Both the position numbers and the translations under genes were made by a program. The notes beneath the pieces are model-generated. The model made no database searches, was not told the DNA's origin, and saw only the letters and a list, made by a program, of their open reading frames with translations. From NCBI GenBank assembly GCA_030686995.1, contig CM060703.1, positions 3,256,501 through 3,320,500 on the forward strand: 64,000 nucleotides of DNA. Direction: 5' to 3'. This DNA is from Artemisia argyi (lineage: Eukaryota; Streptophyta; Magnoliopsida; Asterales; Asteraceae). Positions 22,356 through 31,889 of this stretch are shown in pieces (position 1 is the stretch's first letter; every line of letters starts with the position of its first letter).

Positions 22356-22552
22356 ATCACATAGGCTGCGTATTATAGTTGCTTACTGTGGTACCTTATA
22401 ATGATGCGACTTGTACTAATTTTCCAAGTCCTTAGAAGGTCTTTATGTAATTTCTATGTAAAGTTATGCTGATTATGTATTATGCAAATATATGTTGAGC
22501 ACTTTGCGTGTGGATTCTTTTTTGTTTACGGATGTATTTTCTTGAATTGCAG

Positions 22553-23790
22553 GAATGGAATGCTCCAAGTGCTAAGCACGTTCATTTATTAGAGGCTGCT
22601 TTGCTTCATCATATTGTGAGTACGTGCTGCCTTTTTATCATATATGTATAAAATTCATCTAAAACTTGTGTCGTTTATGGAATCTAATATCCCCTTTATA
22701 ACCAGTCTGAGAAACAAAATTCGGATATATGGTCTCCGTTGCCTGACCAAGGATGGAAACCTTGTACAGACTCGGCTACCGTTCCATGTGAGTTCCTTAA
22801 CCTGCGTTTTTTTTATATTTTGTACAATGTCATGAGTTATATAACCGTTTCTGTTTCATCTTTCATCATAATATAATCGAATCCCGTTTTACTTTATAAG
22901 CCATTCCAGAGAAATCACGGGGATACATTCAGGTGTTTCTGGATGGAGGATTGAACCAGCAGAGAATGGGGGTACGCGCTATTATATCTCCTATTTAAGC
23001 ATAATGGGGTGTTTGGCTCATGGGCTTATTCTACTTTTGAAAAGCTAATAAGCTCCAATTTCAAGGTTTATGAACTTATCAACTTGAGATTGTGGCTTAT
23101 CTAATTTACTAAGCTCATAGGCCTAAAGTTGAGCTTATTAGCTTTTCAAAAGTTGAATAAGTCCATACGCCAAAAATACAAGCTAAAACAAACACCCTTT
23201 AAGAAAAGACGTAAGTAAATAATAATTTTTACATTTTTTTTTTTTAAATTTCTTGCCCGTGTTAAAGATTTGTGATGCAGTCTCTGTTGCTAAAATCTTA
23301 AATGCGACCCTAGGAATCCCGCATCTAGAATAAATACCGTTTGGCAAGATACAAGGTATTTTTACGGCCCTATTTGGCTTTATATCGTGTTTTTAAGTGC
23401 TTAGCTCGCACACTGGTGGTCAGATGTTACGTTTACTATGCAGTTCTTTCACCGATATATTTGATGTCGACCACTTTATTGAGGTCTTGCAAGATGAAGT
23501 CTCGATAGTTAAAGAGCTGCCCAGCATGGAGCACAAGGGATTACTATGGTACTGGCATACGACCTACTAGAATCAAAACGGCGCCTGTTCATGCTTCTGC
23601 TAATTGGTATCTGGAAAATGTGCTCCCAATGCTAAATAGGTTCGTGATACAATTTTCTTTGACAACTGTAATTCAATTCTAGCATAACTTGATGATTCAA
23701 TGTGTCGCTATCTGATCTCTTGCCTGATATTATGATTTTAGTATACCTTTTAACAAAAATATACATGCGCCACTTGAGATTTATCTGTTT
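22553..23790 (+). pseudogene. GT106-like pseudogene fragment, copy C (exons a-e)
   Basis: Exon a 22553-22615 (EWNAPSAKHVHLLEAALLHH); b 22706-22787; c 22901-22971 with an intact GT donor; d 23268-23355, one base short relative to the copy at 21380, hence frameshifted; e 23444-23639 (SFTDIFDVDHFIEVLQDEV), with an eight-base deletion after the LPSM codons. Exons a, b and c are in frame and their splice sites look good, making this the best-preserved 5' catalytic segment in the cluster. The downstream part is cut off at about 23793, where the LINE fragment begins. Confidence 0.7.
23005..23209. mobile_element. Fold-back MITE in copy C
   Basis: TAA-flanked (23002-23004 and 23210-23212) relative of the array MITE, at the same intron position after exon c. 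Confidence 0.6.
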
Positions 23791-23792
23791 TT

Positions 23793-25360
23793 GGTTAAAA
23801 ACCGTTGAATATATATTATCTCAAACAAGGATCTACAATACAAAGCATTCAAAAAATGTGTAAGGACAATCCCAAACACCCCTTAGAATCTAAATTGAAA
23901 CATACAAATGACATACAAAGCTAGAATCAAACACATTCAAGCAAAAACATTCCAATCATCCATCCTAAAAGATTTATTCATAACTATCCTTTTGAAAAGT
24001 TCAAATTCCTCAATAATCCTTCCGCTTCTTTCCATTTTGAACTGTTCAAATTCCACACTCAGGCTCCCAACTCTCCCAATTCATTCACAGTAATACATTT
24101 TGCAATTCCATCCAATTCATTTGCTACCATCTGTTGAGCCATACCTGAAGTGTCTTCACATACATCTTCAACTTCAGTAACTTCAATACCTTCTTTATTC
24201 CACATAGCTTCCCATTGGTCTTTAAAATATTCGAACATATCTTGTGACCATTTCTGAGATTCCTCCAATGGAGGCTGCCTTTTGAATTTCACATACTTAT
24301 CAACAACATCTTTCTCATTGGTGCTTTGTGTTCCCAACTCTACATCATTATTAGCCTCTTCCAAAATTGAAAACTTATTAGGACTTTTAGGATTTGGTTG
24401 TTTACCCTTATCACCTTCTTTTGGGCCAGACTGCACATTCTCCTTTGTGTGTTCTATTGGTCTGAATTCCATCTATTCTTTCTCATTACATTACCTCCTC
24501 CAAATGCCACATTTCTATTAGTCTGATTAGTACTCATTCTTGTGTTCTTTTTTGCTTGTTCATGCCTGTTTTGTGCATCTGTATGATTATTTCCTGTATT
24601 ACTCTTAGGGGGTGTTTCTTTTTTCTGTTAGCTAAGAAAATGGGTCCGCAAATCCATTTTTAATATTATTTCTTTTCTAAGTGGGACCCACTATTTCCTT
24701 TAGTTGGTCTATATCCACAAGGCATGAATTGGTCTATATCCACACACTCTCTTAGCTAACAAAAAAAAGAAACACCCCCTTAGCACCCTTTTTCACCACC
24801 TCAACAAACCCTTCCTTATCATTATTATTCCTCACCTTATCTCCCTTGTTTCCATTCTCATCACCCACTTCTCTAGGCCTCTCAGTGCACTTAGACAAGG
24901 TATTTCCAAACACACTACAATGGCTGCAAACCGGTGGTTTCCAGTCATATTCCACATTAACAAATTTTGAGCATTTGGCTTCACTTTTTCCATTCTTATA
25001 GCAAATTTCAACCTTGTCTTTTAAGTCTCTATCAGCATTAACCTCAACTAAGACCCTTCCAGCTCCTTCATTTGGCTTCACTTTTACCATTCTTATAGCA
25101 AATTTTAACCTTGTCTTTTAACTCTGTATCACAATCATTATCAGTAATATTCTTAGGCGTATGTTGAATTGAACTACTAGCAGTAAGAAATACCTCATTC
25201 AGAGTGGGAAATTCATCAGCCTTTATCTCCTCCATTCCCTTCTCTAATCCCACACTTGTATCCCTGGCCTCACCACACCCATTCATCTCATTTCCTCCAT
25301 TGTTGACCTCAACATTAGCATCGCAACATTATCATCCCCTTCCCCTGAACCACTGTTATC
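23793..25360 (-). mobile_element. LINE (non-LTR retrotransposon) ORF1 fragment
   Basis: Minus-strand frames at 25068-25286, 24752-25090 and 24059-24472 together read as a gag-like ORF1 of plant L1-type LINEs: RVLVEVNADRDLKDKVEICY, then VEYDWKPPVCSHCSVFGNTL with SKC (a CX2CX4HX4C-type zinc knuckle in which the family's central His is replaced), an acidic/basic linker, and a C-terminal PPLEESQKWSQDMFEYFKDQ. A local duplication repeats KVEICYKNGKSEAK at 25068-25130. The reading frame is broken near 24475 and interrupted by a MITE at 24608-24779. No ORF2 (endonuclease/RT) follows in the remaining minus-strand sequence. The right edge abuts the middle of GT106 exon e. Confidence 0.65.
24608..24779. 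mobile_element. Tourist-like MITE inserted in the LINE ORF1, TTA target duplication
   Basis: 172 bp. The termini GGGGGTGTTTCTTTTTT and AAAGAAACACCCCC continue into TTAGCTAAGA/TCTTAGCTAA as terminal inverted repeats of about 30 bp with very few mismatches. It is flanked by TTA at 24605-24607 and 24780-24782. Both features fit PIF/Harbinger-type MITEs. It splits the LINE frame after the GAK codons, and the frame resumes on the other side. Confidence 0.85.
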
Positions 25361-27630
25361 CCAGCATGTACTCTTGGAGCACAAGGGATTACTATGGTAC
25401 TGGCATACGACCTACTCGAATCAAAACGGCGCCTGTCCATGCGTCTCCTAATTGTTATCTCGAATATGTACTGCCGATGCTAAATAGGTTCGTGATAATC
25501 TTTTCTTTAACATTGTACTTCAGTTCTAGCACAAACATGTCAAAGTTATTGTTTTTCTCAGTTTTCTGCTGTTGATGATTTAATGCGTCACTATTATGGT
25601 TTTAGCATGTTTGCTTTGTCTGATACTTTCACCTTATAAAAAAGTATTCGTGCGCCACTTAAAATTTATCTGTTTGTCCTGAGGAAGTTGCAACATTTGT
25701 ATGGACACGTAATTTATGGGAAGTGTCTAAGTAGTAGCCAAATGTGTTCGATATCCATCACAAATACGCATTATGGTACACTGCTTCTTGTTGATATATT
25801 GACTGTATAAAATAGTAACAGAGGTCATTGCATTATGTATAACTAATCAATTTGACACATTATGTTACAGTGTTGTTTATATTATTGAGTCAAACAGAAC
25901 CATTATATCTAACAATTGCAGTTCTAATGTTTCAGTCATGGAATTGCTGCTATTGCCCCATTCTCACACCGTTTAGGTTTTGATAACCTACCAAAGGAGA
26001 TTCAGCTTCTTCGATGTAAGGTTAACTTTCAAGCATTAGTTTTTGTTCCACATCAGAAGACTAGGAGACACCCTCGTTCATCGCCTTTGAAGCTCTCCTA
26101 CTACAAACAAAGGAACAACGAACGATATATTGGAAGATGAAAGGGGAAGTGGAAAGTTTATCGTTTTACATCTCTGCTTTGACAAAGTATGTCTCCTTCC
26201 ATGTTTCTACATCTTTATCTTTAGAATGTAAAATTAGGCCGGCTTTGTCTCCTTTACTCCAAAATTAATTCTTTTTTCACCCATGTTGTTAACAACTTGA
26301 TTGCATGTATCTTTTTATGATTCGAGAATGGCACCAAGTGAGTCAAAATGGATCGGGTTGACCCACCAACACTTTTCTGTCTCTCAGTTCTATACATGAT
26401 TAATCCCTTGAAAAAAGTTTTACAAAAACCACTACTAAATTTTTCCAATCAAGTTATTAGTAGGTTATAAACACTTGATATGCTTTTGACAAGACATGTT
26501 TGATCCGTCTGATTAGCTTTTTTTTCCTTAAATTTCTCATCTGCCTATGTTGCAACTTCATCACCTCCTCTAATTCCCCTCCACTGTGATCAGTACTTCT
26601 AAGCCTGTGATTTCTCATTGGTGGTAGCAATTTAGATTCATTTAGACTGAATGGGTCAATTCGTGTTCTGTTTTATCTCTAATGGATGAACCCAAAAGAA
26701 TAGCGTGAAAGGAAAGGAGCCAAATCGGTTGTATATCACTCAAAGTGTAGCTATAATGCATAAAATTTCTTAATATATCGAAATAATTTATTTTTTTTAA
26801 TCATGTGTGACACACTGATTATAAATAGTTTTGTCAAAAGTGGACGAAAAGTGATTCTGGTCAACGTAACCCCGTCCCTACCAAAAATTATACCCGTTTT
26901 GACCTGTTATGTATGTTGCCACCCGGATTAGTGTTGCATATGTCACAAATAGGTGATGGTGGGATTATGAAGGACATTTTATTCACATAATATTTTGGAT
27001 TAGGATATTGCTGCCCATTCAGCTTGTGATTTTGGTGGTGGAAAAGCTGAAAAGTTGGCACTTGCAAAGTACCGCCAAGTAATTTGGCAGGGAAGAGTGA
27101 TGAAAACTCAGTTCACTAACGAGGAGTTGAGACATCAGGGACGATGTCCACTCACTCCTGAAGAAATTGGATTGCTTTTGAAAGCTTTGGGCTTCAACAA
27201 TGATACACGCCTCTATCTTGCATCCCACAAGGTAACATCTAATCCACCCTATGGAAAAATGCAACTTTCGGATTCATACACAATTTGGTTGATTGTGCAC
27301 ATAATTGGAAGGTATTATTTGACTATTTGTTTACATTTTCACAATTTGAAGAAACAGTTTACTTATTTATCGAATTTCAAAATTAACCTTCTAGAAAGAA
27401 AAACATGGAATTTCTTAGATCCTAATTAATATCAACGATTTTTTTGCTATGCTGATAATAGGCAAACTAGTATTTGACTATTTATGACCTACATCAACCA
27501 CAAGAAGGCTCAATTTCTAGCAAATTAAACAGTAAACCAGCAAATTTTACATAGAGAAAATTAACTAAATGAGCTGTGGAACATATTATAATCTCTACCT
27601 ATTTTATGGAGTATATCCTCAAATGACCCT

Positions 27631-27810
27631 CACTCCCTACAAAAGGCTGGAGGTCCTTTTCTACCTTAGGTAGAACCGGAAGCAGCCTCTCTACCTTATG
27701 TAGGGGTAAGGCTGTCTACATATCAACCTCTCCCATACACCGTGGAAGACGGTATTGGGACCCATAACCCGTGGAAGACAGTATTGGGAGTTACTTTACT
27801 TTTTACTTTT
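27631..27810 (+). mobile_element. SINE-like element with 19-bp target duplication (copy 1)
   Basis: About 180 bp containing 'cagcctctctacctt', 'ggggtaaggctgtctacat' and 'tcccatacaccgtgg', with a 3' end of TTACTTTACTTTTTACTTTT. It is flanked by near-identical 19-bp direct repeats (TATATCCTCAAATGACCCT at 27612-27630; one mismatch at 27811-27829). The motifs resemble the 3' part of Au-type plant SINEs. The tRNA-like 5' end appears truncated. A second insertion in opposite orientation is at 61618-61758. The related intron in copy I (around 13235) lacks the element and shows the empty site. Confidence 0.75.
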
Positions 27811-27926
27811 TATATCCTGAAATGACCCTATAAGACGCAAAAATAACTTTTAAGAAATTGCAGAGAGATAAAAAGTGCTGGATATATGTATAAATATTAG
27901 AATAAGTACACATTTTTTGAACTTTT

Positions 27927-27965
<39 letters not shown>

Positions 27966-27967
27966 TT
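27927..27967. repeat. (ATTT)n microsatellite
   Basis: About ten tandem TTTA units in the intron before exon j of copy D. Confidence 0.9.
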
Positions 27968-29099
27968 TTGTGAAAATTTACAATTTCTTATTAGAAATGT
28001 AGAAAATAATCTGAGTTTTTACCAAATTTTGACATATTAACGAATTTTAGGTGTTTTGCAAAATTTAAATTGTTAGTTATAAGGTCATATCTGGATAGAG
28101 ATGAATAAAATGTATAATTTATTCACTTGTATCTGGCTTTACACCAAAAAGTCAATTAGGTGTTTTCGAAAAATACGCAAATTTGACTGTTCTGCTGCAC
28201 ATTTTCAATAAAAATCGCTCATATTGCAAAATCTTTGTTGCATTTTCCAAACAAATTATGTTTTTCTTTAGAGGCCGCTATTTCAACCCATTTAAATAAA
28301 GACGGATAAAGTCCGGTTGACTTTTATTGATGAGGATTACGGGTCAAGTATTTAGTTTAATGATAAAGTGAATGGGTTGAATAATTGAATGTCGGCTGAA
28401 GTGTATTCGAATTCAAAAAGACTTGGACAAAACTGTGTTGGTGGGTCCAAACACAACCCATTCGGCCCCAACCCATCTAACGGGCCTTTTTGACCCTTTG
28501 CTTCGCTGACTGTAAAAATAAAGTAGGATGCTTTAACAGCTTGGAATCATCCATGACCCTTATAAAACGAATCATTGCTTCTTGTTTTTCAGCTAGGGTA
28601 TCGAGCATACAAAAACAAAACCTGAAGACTATCAGACCAAATATGGTGCTCTCGAGCCAGCTCTTTCTTAACGAAACTATGGAATGGCCTGAGTTTCACT
28701 GGGCTATACAAAACGCGCATGAGAATAGACAAGGTCAAGTTAGGTTAAAAAAGGAGACACAATCCATATATACCTATCCAATACCAGATTGTATTTGTCA
28801 ACAACATTAGTTGGTTCTTTTTTCAGTTTTGTAGAGTTAGAGAAATGTGTGTAAACGTGTACGGATAACAGTACACCACAAATTCGATATGTATTTTTGC
28901 TTCTCTCTAAGGGCGTTATGTGCATCCACGATATTTTTTATAGGGTCGCACGTCTGTAGGTGAATGATGCAACATCTGGTTTGGTTTGCAAGTTTTAATC
29001 CAAATGTATGTTTTGCATGTGTATTTTATTGTTGTTGATTAGTTATATTGGATTTTGCTATACTAGATTTGTTGCTACGTGTATATCTATGGGATGTTG

Positions 29100-29500
29100 T
29101 TTTAGGCGATTTACACACTCAAATAGATTGAACTATATATGGACGTCACACTATCAAGTAGTGAAATTATACGACACACCCATTACCGAGAACAAGTATA
29201 GGGGATCTACTTCGGATATCACAAGGATTGCCGCATGTCAATCATGGTTCCTATCCATCACATATTGCAATATGTCAATATTTATTTGAGTACATGTATT
29301 TCATTTTGCTCAATAAAGGTTTTAATCACAGTATAGTAATCGTTTTTTGCTCTCCTCCACCTCCACGGCACTGGAGACGGTCCACAACCATGGTTTCAAC
29401 TACTAGTGGAGGAAAAGGTATTGATATATTTGATGAGGGTTTTTGCTCATTAAATATAACGTCAATAGAGTTTCTGCATGATTTCAAAGAAGATGAATAA
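29100..29500 (+). pseudogene. Tail fragment of the unknown gene, copy 2 (left half of a tandem duplication)
   Basis: Contains STTSGGKGIDIFDEGFCSL and the ending FLHDFKEDE plus stop at 29498-29500, matching 648-755. The preceding 250 bp ('accgagaacaagtatagggg', 'tcggatatcacaagg') repeat at 29504-29760 and partly at 14540-14700. No start or upstream exons can be supported. Confidence 0.45.
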
Positions 29501-29503
29501 GAT

Positions 29504-29818
29504 TGAACCATATATGGACGTCATGTTATCAAGTAGTGAAATTATACGACACACCCATTACCGAGAACAAGTATAGGGGATCTACTTCGGATATCACAAG
29601 GACTGCCGCACGTCAATCATGGTTCCTGTCAATGTCATGGTTCCTAGCCATCACATATTGCAATGTCAATATTTATTTGAGGACATGTATTTCATTTTGC
29701 TCAATAAAGGTTTTAATCACAGGTTTTTTGCTCTCCTCCTCCATGGCCGTCCACAGCCGTGGATTCAACTACTAGTGGAGGAAATGGTATTGATATATTT
29801 GTCGAGGGTTTTCGCTCA
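29504..29818 (+). pseudogene. Tail fragment of the unknown gene, copy 3, interrupted by a Helitron
   Basis: Right half of the tandem duplication. The reading frame (STTSGGNGIDIFVEGF) is cut at 29818 by the Helitron. It resumes at 30909 (SLEFLHDFKEDE, stop at 30957-30959). Confidence 0.5.
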
Positions 29819-30908
29819 TCTATACTATATTATAAAGCATTTGAGACATTCCTAAAATAGAAGGCTTAAAAAATTAAGATTCAACACTTTTGGCAAATTT
29901 TAATAAGTACATCTATAATAGCATTGGTTGCAACCCTTTAAAGCACTTTTTGTATACAAGTTTTTTTTTTTTTTTTTTAAATATAAAAAGAAAATACAAA
30001 GTAATTTAATGTAAGAAAAATAAAAAAAACGTCTACAACAATAATTACCTAATAAATGTTATTTTAAAACACCCCTAATATGAAGAATACTTGTTATTAT
30101 ACATATTGTACAACATAATAAAACACACAAAGCTTCATATAATTTATATGTAAAAACAAGTTAATGGTACATATGGTTTTAAAATACGGACCGGACCAAC
30201 GGGTTCAACCGGGAACCAGAGTCACCACCGGTTCGGTCAGCCCACAAAAATCGTCCGAAAACGATATTATTAAATCAATAGAGTTTCAAAATGCATACTA
30301 ATTTGCAATATTCAAAAAAGTATTATTAAATCGCAAGAGTGCATCAAGAATCAACATATACATCTTTTAGAATTGTTTTGATAAAACTTACCGTAAAAAC
30401 TAAAAACTTTGTTTTATAAAAATTGAACAATTTTTTCAAAGCAAAGTATGCTAAGTGCTAAGTATATATTTTATATTTATTAATATAATAATAATTATAC
30501 TAATTAAATAACCCACATGACTTCTTGAATATGTAGTTTTTTTTTCTCTCTTTATAAGTAGTCTTTTACTTGTATCATCCTTCTATGTGGGATGAATATA
30601 ACTATAATATAAGTGATTTTTAAAAAATTTTATGGTGTTATTATTTAATGATAACTTGTGACTACGGGTTATTGTCAACTAATTTAACCTCATACCTTTA
30701 CAATATAACAACTACCGACTCAGTATTGTCATAATATCACGTGGATGATCTACAGTTTTTATATGAAAAATATTGTTATTATATAAAATGATTCAAAACT
30801 AAAATTGTTGTCATCCGTATATTTATGTATCGTAAAATATAAAATTAAAATAAATTTTCGCTAAATATTACAATTGCATGGTACCCGCCGCTACGGGTAC
30901 CCTGCTAG
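29819..30908 (+). mobile_element. Non-autonomous Helitron (1090 bp) inserted precisely between A and T
   Basis: The 5' end is TCTATACTATATTATAAAGC, the classic plant Helitron TC start. The 3' end is CTGCTAG (CTRR type). Seven bases before the end lies a perfect 8-bp stem, GGTACCCG (30880-30887) and CGGGTACC (30894-30901), with a 6-nt loop. Insertion is between A (29818) and T (30909) with no target duplication. The empty site is visible in the paralogous tails at 648-755 and 29390-29500, where GCTCATTAAATATA is uninterrupted. There is no Rep/helicase coding capacity, so it must have moved in trans. No captured gene piece was recognised. Confidence 0.92.
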
Positions 30909-31129
30909 TTAAATATAATGTCACTAGAGTTTCTGCATGATTTCAAAGAAGATGAATAAGAAGGTGAGAGTGGTGAGATATAAAATATTAAAAACCCAGT
31001 AGTAAAGCACATGCAGATCATTTCACACTACATATATGTTCACACATAATTAGTTTACCTATGTCACAATAAACATTCTACAATATTATCATATAAGTTG
31101 GTTCGATGGAAGTACAAAAAACAAATTAG

Positions 31130-31490
31130 CTAAATACGTTATAAATAGAAATAGTAAAACGATAAACAATGCAAGTAAAGATAGGCAGCTTCTACGGAGA
31201 GCAATAAGCAAGTTTGAACACACATCGAGACCATTCACCAACTAAACTTAACGAAGAACTTGTTAGCTCATTTGAGGTCAGGCCAATTTCCCATTCTCCT
31301 TCAAGACCATTTCTTATCAGAACATTTGAGGTCTGGCCAATTTCCAGATTTGTTTTCCATCACCCCCATATCAATTAGCTCCAAGAAGTAATCAGTGGCT
31401 TGGAGCCCCTCATCTGAAGATGTGCCTCTATGTACAAAGGGTTAGCAAATACAAAACAATGCATCAAAGAGGAGTACCGAGTAGTTAATA
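31130..31490 (-). pseudogene. Duplicated 3' end of the F-box gene
   Basis: Matches about 870-1200 base for base over long stretches (the 3' UTR and the last ~80 codons of the F-box gene on the minus strand). A local internal duplication near 31262-31340 repeats the 'gaggtctggccaatttcc' phrase. Homology stops near 31480, before the LRRs. With the tail fragments it shows that a 0.6-1.2 kb-like block was copied here. 31491-31889 holds no gene; 31740-31870 resembles the degenerate 'aggaccaaaagtgt' dispersed repeat. Confidence 0.75.
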
Positions 31491-31889
31491 AACAAGCCTA
31501 GCTCATTTAGGCCTATACTTGACTTTGTTCGGATCGGTACACCCTGTCTAGATCCACTGCTTGATCCGCCGTTTATGCCAGAATGCCACCTTAAAAACCA
31601 AGAAACTACTTTAGCTTATATGAATTGCGCCATTAGTATGAAATTAAAATGCAATCGACATTAGAGAATCTTTGAAAACAGGTACAATAGTTGCATTTTA
31701 TCCATGGACTGTCTACCATCCTCTTGAAAGTTTAACATCTTTAACACAATAAGGGACCAAAAGTTTAACAAGTTTTATAATGGACACTGTTTATGTAAAT
31801 TTTGTTATTTAGAGACCAAAAATGTAATTTGGTATAAACTATAAGGACCAAAAGTGTGTTATTTACTCACCGGTGACAGGTTGTATTCT

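Larger units (their letters stand above)
25361..28810 (+). pseudogene. GT106-like pseudogene, copy D (exons e-partial, f/g, h, j)
   Basis: Starts in mid exon e (25361-25487, SMYSWSTRDYYGTGIRPTRI). Exon f/g is 25936-26186 (HGIAAIAPFSHRLGFDNL), with two bases missing before the HQKTRR-reading stretch. Exon h is 27004-27231, fully open (DIAAHSACDFGGGKAEKLAL, YRQVIWQGRVMKTQFTNEEL, LTPEEIGLLLKALGFNNDTR). Exon j is 28593-28810 (TIRPNMVLSSQLFLNETM, YTYPIPDCICQQH, stop), with a five-base insertion near its start. Exon i is deleted together with adjoining intron sequence near 27550. This copy supplies the best exon h and the only intact C terminus (PIPDCICQQH). Exon h holds the conserved HSACDFGGGKAE block of the family. 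Confidence 0.7.
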
